NCBI GenBank assembly: GCA_947184155.2
Contig: CAMXCT020001148.1
Span: 111,130-175,129 of the forward strand
Direction: 5' to 3'
Source of the DNA: Cladocopium goreaui
Taxonomy: Eukaryota; Sar; Dinophyceae; Suessiales; Symbiodiniaceae
Length of the DNA: 64,000 bases
Shown here: positions 35,771 through 46,774 of the stretch, in pieces
Layout: every line of letters begins with the position of its first letter
Numbering within the stretch: the stretch's first letter is position 1
Translations under genes and position numbers: made by a program
The notes under the pieces: generated by a model
What the model was told of the DNA's origin: nothing
What the model saw: only the letters and a program-made list of their open reading frames with translations
The model's database searches: none

Positions 35771-35934
35771 GCCAGTGCCAGAAATTATAGAACAGAAAAA
35801 TAAATATAGAACAGAAAAATATATTATAGAACAGGATCTGAATCCGCGCGGAATCGGGATCCGGAGGAGTACGAAGGTACGGTATTTTACCGTACTGTTG
35901 TACTCCTAATTTCGTTCTATAATTCTGGCACCTC
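35771..35934. mobile_element. 164 bp MITE-like element with ~19 bp terminal inverted repeats
   Basis: Left end GTGCCAGAAATTATAGAAC, right end GTTCTATAATTCTGGCAC. The interior palindrome GGTACGGTATTTTACCGTAC matches that in the element at 31371, and GAGGAGTACGAAGGTACGG is shared word for word. Too short to encode a transposase. Confidence 0.75.
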
Positions 35935-36610
35935 CTATATGTGTATATATATATATAAATATACATGTCAGGCAAGCACCTCCAATTTAGGTACTTGTAC
36001 CTGAAATGGCCATTGATGGTATACTCAGGCCATCCGGATGGCCAAGTAATCCATCTGGACGAATTATACTGACTTCACCGTGATGTCATTGGAATGATGG
36101 TTTGGATCCGGGGAATTATCCTCAAAAAGCCGGAAGTTTCAGCTATTTTCAGGTTAGTGAAATTTTGAAATTCAGCAAGGTTAACCTCCCATTATAAGCC
36201 ATCATGTTTGATGGCTAAATCCCCTTAAACCCATATTAATCCGTATTCATCCATATTTTCCATATTTTCCATTTTCATCTCTTTAAATCCCATTGCTAAT
36301 TTAATTTTTAATCCTATTAAAAACCCCAGTGTTAATCCCATGGTTATACTCCCACTAATAATTCCCATTCCGAATCCCATAAGTAATCCCATGATCTTCC
36401 CATGATATGTCAAGTAAATCCCTGAATCTAGTCCCCATATTAATTCATATAATTAATCCTTATTGATCTTTATTCTATATTGACCCCATCATTATGACTT
36501 AAGAATTAGACAATCCTTTATCATCAATATATATATATAGATTAATCCATATAGTCCCCATATTGATCCATATCATGATCATATAAGAATTCCATTCATA
36601 GTTCCATGGC
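35935..36610. other. No gene; AATCCCAT-rich stretch
   Basis: 36220-36430 is rich in AATCCCAT and TAATCC words (simple-sequence drift). No gene seen. Confidence 0.45.
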
Positions 36611-36697
36611 ATGACGCCGCCGCAGGACCGGCGGAGGGAGCTCATCTCTCACAGCATTACGGCCTGGTGCTGTGCAGCCTGGGAGCCTGGGAAATGA
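36611..36697 (+). CDS. GC-rich short ORF or terminal exon
   Basis: ATG at 36611 opens MTPPQDRRRELISHSITAWC then CAAWEPGK and TGA. Alternatively an acceptor GCCGCAG ends at 36624 and the exon starts with DRRREL. An isolated GC-rich island in AT-rich DNA supports coding. It shares an L...AW helical pattern with the exons at 58765 and 62906, which may indicate one protein family or chance. Confidence 0.35.
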   Translation: MTPPQDRRRELISHSITAWCCAAWEPGK

Positions 36698-37494
36698 AGC
36701 GAGATGAGTCGAGAGACTGGGATTATGGCTATGAGTCAAAAGCTTGGTGCCTTTGGTACCCTAAAATAGACAAATAGATGGTTTATGGATGTTGATTCCC
36801 GAACAATATGGCAAGAACAGGTTTTGACCCATGACCCATATGAATTTTTAGTTACCTATAGCTATAAAAATTTGATGGCTATTTATGTAGCATCAGTGAG
36901 ACATTAGACATTAGTTATATAATTCATATGGGGATTACAACTACTAGGTAACTATGACACACTGCAAATAATGGTATTACGATGGGAAAGGAGATCTTTA
37001 ATAGGACTATATATATATATATGTGTAAATTATAAGGACCTCACTGCGACCTCACCACAGATGATGGTTAGTAGTGGGAATTATCCCAATGTAGCCTGAC
37101 TGCAGGTTAGCGAAGTATTTTAATTTACCCATATTTAGATTTATATATGCATAGGATAATACGCATGCTTTGTGTAGATGTATATTCTAGATACAATTTG
37201 GCATGCATATGCATTTATAGTTTTTGTTTGTATGCATTTAGACATGTATATATACAAATACATGTACATAAAAGATATTTACCCAGATAGATCAGATGGA
37301 GAGATAGGATTTCGTGGATACGTTTTCATAATCAAAAGAACTGCGGGGGGTGGGCATATAAACCAACAAAAATGATGGCATCTAACCCAAAAACGTGGAA
37401 TATTCCTTTTGGTCCTCCAACATGGGTGATTTGGAAGCCTCATGTTTGTGTTTGAAGAATTGCGCAGCGAGCCAGTTTAGCTTGCTGGAAGATA
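36698..37494. other. No gene recognised
   Basis: AT-rich spacer. Confidence 0.4.
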
Positions 37495-37497
37495 TTT

Positions 37498-37640
37498 ATG
37501 TATGTAATGTAATGTAATTTAATGTAATGTAATGTAATGCAATCTAGTGTAGTGTAATTTAATGTCATGTACTATAATATAATGTAGCGCAATGTGGTGT
37601 AACATAATGAAAAATGTAAGGTAATGTAATGTATGTGGGC
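37498..37640. repeat. TAATG pentanucleotide repeat
   Basis: Degenerate TAATG / GTAATGTAAT repeats. Confidence 0.85.
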
Positions 37641-38700
37641 ATATATATAATTGTATATGTATATATTATATATATATTATCTATATATATATATTTGTAT
37701 ATTTATGCACATGTTGAGCACATTTGTACATGCATGTGTGTACATTAAAAGGTTATCAGGGGTTGCCAACAATATCAAAACCTCATGGTTCAATTAAACA
37801 GTCAAAAATATGTCAGGCTTGCAGCAGCCCAAGGTTATGAATTGCCGCAGTTTGCTTCATTCTTAAGCGACACTGTTTCGATTTGTAGCAATTAAGATCA
37901 GTAAGACTTTCATAGTCTTAATCATATATTGATATGTATATATATATATATACGTTAATCAAGTAAGTAAGACATTGTTTCGATGTGTTTGACTGGTTTG
38001 GTACTCATGAGGGAAGCCCAAGTTTGACAAATATACCATGGTTTTAGATGATGATGTTCTTGGATCAACCACCAGACTCCACGGTGCAAACCACTCAACC
38101 ATTGGTTGATTGGATATGGCTTTGTGTAAAAAAAAGCCTTTTATATTCCTTAGTAACCATTGGTTAATCATCATACCCCCCCATTAATCATCATATTAGA
38201 TGGACACTTGTTTTGTGGCTATCCAGATACAGCCACAGCCAGACATGGATGATATAATGCCTCGGATTTCGTGAAACAGATTGGTTGAAGGCAGCAATGA
38301 ACAAGTTTTTGTGGTCATATTTTTTGTATTTGATAATGTAATGGGTTCCGCAAAAAAAAAGAATCGCATGGCCGCCCGACATGGACGGATTTATCGCTGG
38401 TCTATGTTTGTATATCAAATTGCGAGATTGCAAGGCCACCCGGTCACCCAATCGCGCGCTTTGGTCATGTTTAGTATCCAGCTTTCCAATATTTGGGAGA
38501 GCAATTTTTTAATTTTCAGTTGGACCATGATCTTCCAATTAAATGACATGGAATTTCCATTGCCACTGGTACACAACAAACATCCCCACCCGGAAAGCAG
38601 TCCCACTGACTTTTGGGTATGTGTTCCACAAATAAAACACAAGCCCAACTACGATACTATCCATAGACAGATCATAGACCCATCAAATAAGAATTATACG
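37641..38700. other. No gene recognised
   Basis: An open frame of 149 codons at 38281-38730 (plus) has a mixed, protein-like composition but no domain, no splice context and an AT-rich end. I do not call it. Confidence 0.35.
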
Positions 38701-39110
38701 TATATACTCGGTATCAGTATATACATATGACATATATATAAAAATCCAGTTTTATAATATGTATTTAACTTGATACATATATATATATGTGTGTGTGTGT
38801 TTTTTGGTATGTGTATATATATATATGTATATATAAGATATATTATGTATAAATTAAAATGATTTATATACACTTATATATGATATGACATATATATATA
38901 TATGATATATATCTATATGATATACATGCATATGTTTATATATGTATGTGTGTGATGTATGTATATATATATATACTTATTTGTATTCGATGCATATTTA
39001 TTTTTGGGATATGTATATATAAATATGATATCTCTAATATATTTGTAAATATAATGTATATATAATGTATATATAATGTATATATAATGTATATATAATG
39101 TATATATTAT
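38701..39110. repeat. TATATA/GTGTGT block with ATATAATGTAT tandem repeat
   Basis: Simple AT repeats; ATATAATGTAT repeated about six times at 39050-39105. Confidence 0.85.
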
Positions 39111-39116
39111 ATATAC

Positions 39117-39290
39117 ATCCCCCCCGACTGGGTTGGGGGGTGGGGGTGTGGGCCACTACCAGCCGCACGGGGGAAGGGGAAGATCTCATATGGGGGCAGC
39201 ATATGGAAGCATGCAAAGACGAAGGCATAGGTATGAATATTCAAGGGCACTACCAGCCACAGGGGGGGAAGGGGGAAGATCTCATATAGG
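39117..39290. repeat. G-rich imperfect duplication inside AT-rich DNA
   Basis: GGCCACTACCAGCCGCACGG... and GGCACTACCAGCCACA... head two copies of about 45 bp that both continue GGGGAAGATCTCATAT. Runs of G reach seven. A similar CCACCACAGCCATTACCACA duplication is at 39846-39930. Confidence 0.65.
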
Positions 39291-39845
39291 GGCATATATT
39301 TATATATATATATACAAAATATATTTACATAGCGTATACAAAAATAATACATATATATATATATATATAACTTTATGCATATAATATATATTTACACATA
39401 TTTATACTATATATATATATCTATGTATATATATATACAATATATTTATATATTTATTTATATATATATACATAATATATTTATATATTCATAATGAATT
39501 TATATATTCATAATAATTTGTATACATATACATATTTATATATATACACAACATATACGTATATATATATATATATATTTATTTATTTAAAGAATGTATG
39601 CCGTATATAAAGCATATACCATACGTACCTAACACTACTAAATATTACATACCAGAAACCCAACCTTCCTCCCTAACACCACACACCTAAGAGATACCTT
39701 GTATAACCTAATACATTCCTAATATACTACCCATTGCATGCCTATATACCTATACACCTACATTATTTTCAGCCGTATGTAATTCCCAATACTGTATACT
39801 ATACACCTAACATCTGTTGACTACCAATTTACACAACTACCACCT
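39291..39845. other. AT-rich spacer
   Basis: Mostly TATATA tracts to about 39600, then AT-rich sequence without a gene. Confidence 0.5.
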
Positions 39846-39935
39846 TCCACCACCACAGCCATTACCACAGGGGAGGAGGGGGAGTATACCACCCCCCACC
39901 ACCACAGCCATTACCACAGGGGGGGTACCCACGCG
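39846..39935. repeat. Short G/C-rich duplication
   Basis: CCACCACAGCCATTACCACA appears twice, each followed by a G-run. Confidence 0.7.
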
Positions 39936-40091
39936 ATGGTGGGGGGGATGGCAGGGCCTATATATATATATTTATTTATTTCTTTCGATACAAATATACA
40001 TGATATGTATATACATAGGATATATATATATATATTTGATACAGAATGTAGTACAATATAACGTTGATCACTACCCCAAGCTTCCCCGCAG

Positions 40092-40187
40092 GACCCTCCA
40101 AGGACCCTTTACCGGACCCGTCTAGGTCGCCCAAGTGCGGGCTGAATCTTCGAGACGCGCAGCGGACAGAGAGGGGCGGTCTAAGGA
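40092..40187 (+). CDS. GC-rich exon candidate
   Basis: The acceptor TTCCCCGCAG ends at 40091. One frame reads PSKDPLPDPSRSPKCGLNLR then DAQRTERGGLR and runs into the adjacent inverted-repeat element. The donor is unclear, possibly near GGCGGTCTAAG. GC-rich island in AT-rich sequence; gene unknown. Confidence 0.35.
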
Positions 40188-40347
40188 TTTGGGTTTTTCT
40201 GAGAATAGGGTACCCCAAAATCCATCAAAATCCAACAGTTTATCGTGGTTTATCATTGTTTGTCATGATTTGTCATGGTTTATCATCATGAAAGATCATG
40301 TGAGCGCTATGTTTTTGGGGTATACCCCATTCTCAGACAGACCCATT
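40188..40347. mobile_element. 160 bp inverted-repeat element (TCTGAGAATAGGGTACCCC family)
   Basis: Left end GGGTTTTTCTGAGAATAGGG then TACCCCAAAA; right end TTTTTGGGGTATACCCCATT then CTCAGACAGACCC. Between them are TTTATC/TTTGTCATG repeats. A second copy lies at 27624-27717 and single ends near 8237 and 28898. Confidence 0.75.
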
Positions 40348-40570
40348 TATGATCGTTTCCGTTTTTGAATGCTTTATGACATTTAACTACCAACAACCAC
40401 TAACCCCTTCCCTTGTTCACATTCAACACCCGCCAGAAACCATGGTGGATGTAGGGGATGAAACCACATATTTGGGACCATAAAATGGGGCGCGTTTCAT
40501 ATCAGGGGATGGGATTAATACGGGGCAAATCTTAAGCATCGTTTGGGGAAGTCACCATGCTGCACCAAGA
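40348..40570. other. No gene recognised
   Basis: Spacer. Confidence 0.4.
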
Positions 40571-40689
40571 CTTCTTATATGATACCCTCGGGTAAACTAA
40601 CATAGATGTGGACAATGGCCCGTGCATAGATGATTTGCCTGCAGAAATTGTTGATATGCCACATCTATGTTAGTTAGCAGGAGGGTAGT
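40571..40689. mobile_element. 119 bp inverted-repeat element
   Basis: The left end TACCCTCGGGTAAACTAACA then TAGATGTGG faces CCACATCTATGTTAGTTAGC then AGGAGGGTA; the inner 16-17 bp are a perfect inverted repeat. Ends resemble those at 13948 and 16716. Confidence 0.75.
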
Positions 40690-41710
40690 AGAAACTAGTA
40701 TCAAGGAATGTGCCGCATTTTTGCCTGTTATGAATCTGCAAGTGTGTCCCATTTCTCATGTGTAAGTCTGAAAGTGCCAAGGGCTAAACTCAAACAAATT
40801 CAAACATAATTTAATGTGGTTCATTTGGTACCCTGTTCTCGAGTAAAACCGATTTGAAGATTGGATGACGAATCAGCCTGTTGCAGTATGTATGTTGCAG
40901 TCGTACACATCTGTCCTTGCTGTGCTCATCGAACCTTTCTAGAAAATCCTTATCCAGTCAATACCCAGCCGAAAGAGTTGTAGCCTAATTCTATTGTTTT
41001 TGCCTTTCCAGTTTTTCTGTTGATTATCCATTTCAAAGCTTGATTATTGAATCCCAGCTCAACAATCTAGCCACTCGCCGTGTGACAGCATAATTTCTAA
41101 TAAATATATAAATATACAATTATGATCAACTATATTCATAAATATAAATATATATATATACCCTTAGCAACCAAACCCTTACTTTTTGTTGGGTTTCACT
41201 TTAAACCCTAGGTCTACCCGTTTAACACCACCAAACCTAGAGTTCAACCTCAAAACCCTGGGTTTCCACCAAATCCATCCAAATCCCGGGTCTTCTCTGC
41301 AAGGCAGCTCGTCTTGGCTGCAAATCGGCAGCTGTGGTGGCCCATTGATATATTTTCAGATATATCGATATAAGCAATAATGGAAAAATGTGAGCTATAA
41401 AAAATATGAACAAAATCTGCAAAGCAATCTTTATCCAAGAGGACTTGCCTTCTGGTTTCTACGCTTTAAAGGGCCCTTTTTTTGTTTAGGATACTAAGCA
41501 GCTTCTCAGCCCGTTGAACAAACGTGAGGCAACATGAAAGACAACCAGCATACTTTCAAACCATAACATCAATCAGACGCAATGGCTCTTTTCCAGCAGC
41601 CTCCAATGCTAAGCAGTCCGAGGCCCCGGTACTGAACAACTGAGCTGGGACTAACTGGGACTCAGTGAGAGCTTCGCCAATCCTGACGGTGGCACTGGTA
41701 TGTGTGATTG
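40690..41710. other. No gene recognised
   Basis: Contains AAACCCTAGG/AAACCCTGGG words at 41200-41265 and a weak terminal-exon candidate AARLGCKSAAVVAH at about 41302-41346. The last 250 bases are probably upstream sequence of gene A. Confidence 0.4.
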
Positions 41711-41730
41711 CAGCCATTTGGCAGCTCAAA
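41711..41730 (+). promoter_or_regulatory. Spliced-leader-like relic upstream of gene A
   Basis: CAGCCATTTGGCAGCTCAAA ends directly at the ATG of gene A. The dinoflagellate spliced leader contains AGCCATTTTGG followed by CTCAAG; the genomic copy matches with one missing T and a two-base insertion. Relict leaders of this kind are left when trans-spliced mRNA is copied back into the genome. The TTGCAG just upstream could also serve as a present-day trans-splice acceptor. Confidence 0.4.
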
Positions 41731-44700
41731 ATGGCCAAAACAAAGGCCATGGTGACGAAGAAAGCTAAACCTGATCCTGGTCCAAGCACTTCTTGTGACA
41801 TCAATGGGGTGGGCAGAGAGTGGTACAACGTCGAAGAAGTGAGGGATAGAATAATGGAAGGGGGATCTGTACTTGCTCCCAATACACCTTTGAAACAGGA
41901 AGATATCCAAGTATGCGTCATGAACCGGGATCTTCTTTTCCCAATCCTTTCGAGGATGTGCACCACCCAGAACCGTGCATTACCAGGCATCGACGACCTA
42001 CGAGACCAAGTGTCCACTCTACTTACCCTTTGCAAGCGCTCAGGGGACTTGGTGGGGATCGTGGAGGACACGGCAGGAACACTTAAGAAGTTGAGCGGCT
42101 TTGTGAAGACCAAGACAAGGAGACAGGAGGTTTCCACAGTTACTTGACAACACCCTGAAGACAAAGCAGGTGATTGAAATTTTCACAATTTTCTATATTT
42201 CTATAGTATTGATCGTCAACGTACAAACGCTTTAGAAAACAACATGAATACATTTATATTTGGTTGTGTGCTGCTTGTTTCTGCAAAGTGAATCTAGCAC
42301 TTGTTGTTTACACACCTGGTTTCTTAAGTTGATATCTGAGGTGGCAGACTTCCAACAGTTGTGTCTTGCATTGGACCCAATGATGCAGGCCCACACTCGT
42401 TTCCTGCGGTTATATTTGTGTTGGAGGGATGCATGTTCCGTGGCCCTGAGTCAACCACTTCTTTCCCTATCATTTTCTTAGTGTGCTTGGCGCAGGCCGA
42501 AGTTGACAAAGTGAATGCCAAGCTGAAAGCAAAAGTGTCTTGGCTTGCGACTGCCCTGTGGGTTACTTCTGATATCAAGAGGGTCACTTGAATCAAGTGT
42601 CTTACATAAACAGGTTGGTTGTTGATGTGAGCATGCCATATGAGATTCCAAGTCTTTTTGAAGACAACCACACTTCAGGGGCTTTACGATAAGACTGAAG
42701 AGGAGGACGAGGATGAGTACGCTGAAGCGGAAGGTGAGGAGGAAGAAGATGAGCTTGGTGGTGACCCAGTGGTCGAAATGCCGGGGTCATCAGGTTCGGG
42801 AAAAGCTAGGGTTGGAAAGGAAGGGGAAAAGGTTGAGGGGAAAGAGGCAGTAGAAGGAGAGACACAGAAAAAGGCAAAGTCACCAAAACCAGTGGTTCCA
42901 GAGAATGTTGTTGTAGCGCCGGGTGAGGGCGAGGTTAAACCAGCTGAAGCACCACGTGCCGAGTCACCGGCTTCCCCTCCAGCCATGGTTTCTGAGAAAT
43001 CTAGCTACTAGCCTGCATGAAAGTACCAGAGAGTCATTTTCAAACCGGATCCAAAACACTAAAGGTATCAAATGGTTTCAAATGAATTTGAGCAATTACT
43101 TTTGTGTGAAGCTGTGCGCGTGTGTGCCCACTCCTCTTGTACACCTGCCCACGCCAAGGAAAAGAGATGGAGGCTGAAAGGGCGGAGATCATTGCCAAAC
43201 TTCAGAAGTTGTTGGACAGCATATTATAGAAATAAACATCCGTGCGTCAGGGTTACTGTAGGGATTTGTTATAACATGTATATACAAAACACAAACAAAT
43301 TTGAGCATACAACATCGCAGGTTTTTGATTGATATCTGCATGGGGTTCACAAAACAAAGACGATGGTTTCAAACATATGGTATGGCTGAGTATGTGTGCC
43401 CCTTTCTCTTTTTGAGGTTGCGGGCGACAAAGGAAAGAATCAGTTCGTTATCACCGCCAATTTCAGGAGACTGCGTTGCATGCAGAATTCTTCCACTGCA
43501 TATGTTTGTATTGTGGTCGAGTTCATGATTTAATGTCTGTTGGAAAATACTTGTATCAAGTGTTGGATCTAACTTGGTAGGATCAACAGCAAGACCTCAG
43601 ACTGCAGCGACTGACTTCCAAGACACCATGCCAGAAGAAGTGACCTCTTTGCCTGTTCCCCCAGAGCCTGAACCTTCTCTTTCACCAGAAGTTTCAACCA
43701 ATGCCAAGCGTGAAAAGTATCAGCGCAAGCCACCACGACTTTCAGAGACCGCAGAGCTTGGAGAAGGTGAAATTCCCACAGAAACCAAGATTCCCAAGAA
43801 ACCCAAGAAGGGAGCCCAACCAGCCCAGGATGAATGTTGCACTACTGGGTTGCCTGAGAACAAGGCAGGGAGTTTGGGAGTCAGTTCAATGGTACAAATT
43901 TCTTATAGTTTGTGGCATTTCTGACCCAAGAGAATGTTTTACATGCATCATTCATGTAGTTATGCGATAGGAAGAGGCGGAAGAGGATGATGAGTCCTAC
44001 GCTACAAGACAAGACCAACTGAACTTGAAACCTGTACGGGGCAACAAGGGAAGAGGACGTGGCGGTAAAGGTCGAGGAAGAGGCAGAGGTTCTACTATCA
44101 AAGAAAAAAACAAAGCGGGAAAGATGTCAGATGATGATTGATGAGTGGGGCCATCCAGATGAAGAACAATTCTCTGATGGCTATGGGGATTCAGGTTACT
44201 ATTGGGACAGGTATGCATGGTATGAGGGCGCTGAGTCCTTAGAGCAACTTGAGCCCGAGACAAAAAAAGGAAAGGGGAAAAAAACACCAGAAAAGAAAGA
44301 ACCTTCTGGAAAGAGCAAGGTGAAAAAGGACAAAGATGCAAAGAGCAAAAAACCTGCCCAGAATGCCAAGACCAAGGATGAAAAGCACGAGGGTCCATCG
44401 AAGGTGAAGAAAGACAAGACAAATGCAATGCCATCAGCAGGGTCCACCAGCAAAAAACGCAAGCCAGCCTGTGAGAAAGCTGCTGACCAAAGTTCTGAGC
44501 CTGCGAAAAAAGAAAGCCAAGACAGCCAAGGCAGAAGAGAACCAGCCCCCACCACCGCCCCCACGACCGTCGAGACCTTTGATCAAACATGGGGGCAAGA
44601 AAGACACCATGGCAATCAGAAAATTCTACAAGCAGTACAAGGATGATGAGAGCATCACAGCAAGCAAAGACATGAAGGACCTACTGAAAGGAAACCTGGG

Positions 44701-45535
44701 GGTCGGCAATCTGACCGAATGCCGCCTAAACATTTACTGGCGGACCCCAGCCTGTGGGGTGACTTCAAAAACACACTCAAAAGACATAGCGCATTTCAAT
44801 TTTAATCAAGACTTCACTGATGAGAACTACATGACGAAGTTGGCAATTACCCTGAAATGCGCTGAAATGTTTGTTACTTGAGCGCAAGAAGCCATGCCAA
44901 ACTATAGAAACTGCATATGTGGATGCAATTCTGTTCTTTTAGCGTTCTTGTCACTAAGAAGTAAAGAGTGATGCTTCAACATGCGTTCTCGTTTCCGTTT
45001 TTGCCCAGTCTGGTTACCTGTTTTTTTTCCCTCTTTGCCTAGGCTTCTACAGTGGAGCTTGGCCTGAAGAACGAGGACATCACCACGGATGATATCGTGA
45101 AGGATGGTGAGTTTTCCCTGTCCATGCAAGACTCCCTCAAAGAGTCAGCAAAGCTTGCTCTAGAAAAGTGGTAGTTCTTCTAGATCTTTGCTTTTCCAAC
45201 TCTTGGCTTGGGGATTTTGAAACGGAGTGTAGCGACTTCGCAACATTGCTGGCTGTGTGCCTTTGGGTGGCCAACACATAGAGTTGGTGTAGGCTTCAAT
45301 GGGGCCGCACACGTGTTTCAGCTTAGGATTGCAGGAGTTGGCAGAAGCCACTTAGACTTAGCCAATAGAACCCAGTGTTGGTCCTATCATTTTAAAACGC
45401 TGGTCACAGAGTCACAGAATTGAAACCTTGTTTTGCTTGCAGTGGCTTCCCAACAAAGAGTCCGTGACTAGCTCAGCCAAGCCAGAACAAGACCCGACAG
45501 CCAGTGTGCAGGCAGTAGCTTCGGAAACAAAATAG
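41731..45535 (+). CDS. Gene A: multi-exon acidic/RGG/Lys-rich protein, function unknown
   Basis: Start ATG 41731 (MAKTKAMVTKKAKPDPG). Phase-consistent exons: 41731-42129; 42341-42388 (VADFQQLCLALDPMMQ); 42496-42582 (AEVDKVNAKLKAKVSWLATA...); 42679-about 43000 (GLYDKTEEEDEDEYAEAEGE, then Lys/Pro/Glu-rich); about 43159-43210 (EMEAERAEIIAKLQK, coiled coil); a short exon near 43417; 43581-43891; 43971-44858; 45053-45171; about 45172/45443-45535 ending SVQAVASETK. The 43971 exon holds an RGG box (GRGRGGKGRGRGRG), Tyr/Trp-rich and Lys-rich tracts and a C-terminal domain with RLNIYWRTPACGVTSK. It needs two corrections of one extra base each (T near 44138, A in the A-run near 44503), either real damage or read errors. 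RGG and Lys tracts suggest nucleic-acid binding. Exon borders after 43000 are tentative. Confidence 0.7.
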
Positions 45536-46050
45536 AAAACATGTTTCTTGATTCTAATCTTATTACTGTTCCATGCGCTTATCAATATAGCTATAGCCAA
45601 AAAATATCTGCCCATCATGTTGGCATTGATAAGGATACACGCTTGTTGCTTTGCACCCGCTGGCCCAAATCTGTCCTGAAGATTGCTCCAACGCAATTTA
45701 GCACGCCAGACCTGCAGCGTCAGACTGTCCGAGTGCCGAAAAAATAGGCATCACATCGCCAGGGCAAACATTGGCTCTGGGAGTTTGATTTCAGGGGAAT
45801 GCTCTGATTTGGGGGCTTGCGGAATGAGAATGTATCTTTTTTTTGGCCACCCCTCACCAATAATTTCACAACATGCCGCACGTCCAACAACCTCTTATAC
45901 CGTACTGTGGGGCTGCTGGGGGCGAAAGAAATTCAGGGTATCTCAAACGGACTTTTTTAGAATTCTGGTGATTGTGTTTTTGCCATGGCACATGCAAACG
46001 GAATCCAATGAATTATCACTAGTTCCTAGCCTTTTCATAGACTTCCCCTT
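45536..46050. other. No gene recognised
   Basis: Downstream of gene A. A 68-codon plus frame (45541-45747) ending KIAPTQFSTPDLQRQTVRVP has no splice support. Confidence 0.35.
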
Positions 46051-46581
46051 TCAAGTTTTCCCATTATTGAAATTGTGATCCATGCTACTCCTCCCAAGGT
46101 CAGCATGGTTGTGGATGGCCTTCAGGCGCTCAAACGTCGGCGGAACCTGTGGGCAGTGCGGGCGGACAAGCTTAAGAGAGCCAGTGTGCCTGGCACGCTT
46201 GTGGTTGGGTTTAGCTGAACACTTAGCACTAAACAATTGGACGGCACATCCAAAACAAAGGTATCCAGATATTCTTTTGCAGTTTCCAGGGTTATGAGCA
46301 GTGTCTTTAGTTTTGTCATGGTGCACACCTTTTTGAATGAGTTGCTTTCGCAGCCCGTTTTCGTGAAGTAAGAAGCATGAACTGTTTCGTTGAAAAATCA
46401 ATACTTGGGATCCCTTCCAACAAGCACGAATGAACTCATGAGATACTGATTTAAATTCTACACGTTCAATATCAAGACATTTTAAAAAATCAGCAAGAAC
46501 AGGATTTGTATACTGTACCTTGGTTTGGGGTGAACTTCTAAGCTTTGATTGGCCACTTGCTCCGTCCCGGCGCCATGGCAA
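46051..46581 (-). CDS. Minus-strand intronless ORF, 176 codons, unknown
   Basis: Starts MPWRRDGASGQSKLRSSPQ and contains DIERVEFKSVSHEFIRACW, a Cys/His-rich part (GYLCFGCAVQLFSAKCSAK, HKRAR), and ends DLGRSSMDHNFNNGKT. It is the only long minus-strand frame in the gene island. The Cys-x2-Cys...Cys pattern could be a degenerate zinc site. Another frame over 46122-46328 is also open, so this may be a remnant or a shadow. No family recognised. Confidence 0.35.
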   Translation of the reverse strand: MPWRRDGASGQSKLRSSPQTKVQYTNPVLADFLKCLDIERVEFKSVSHEFIRACWKGSQVLIFQRNSSCFLLHENGLRKQLIQKGVHHDKTKDTAHNPGNCKRISGYLCFGCAVQLFSAKCSAKPNHKRARHTGSLKLVRPHCPQVPPTFERLKAIHNHADLGRSSMDHNFNNGKT

Positions 46582-46774
46582 CTTGGATTGATAGTCTCAT
46601 CTGGAGACTGCGAGAACTCAAGTGTCCCAAGGCGTGATGAGACACTCATGTATATATGCATGCATATATCTATATATTGTATTGATATAATAAGATATAC
46701 TATGCAAGATATATTATGGTACAATAAGATCCCTTTATCAGCTGCATGCCCATAGAGTTATTGTTGATGTGTTG

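Noticed and set aside
38281-38730. 149-codon plus ORF
   Set aside because: No acceptor, donor, domain or GC rise; plausible by chance at this composition.
41556-42164. 202-codon minus-strand ORF
   Set aside because: Antisense of gene A exon 1; the plus frame joins in phase to three further exons.
43997-44590. 197-codon minus-strand ORF
   Set aside because: Antisense of the Lys/Glu-rich exon of gene A, whose codons give Phe/Leu/Ser-rich text on the opposite strand.
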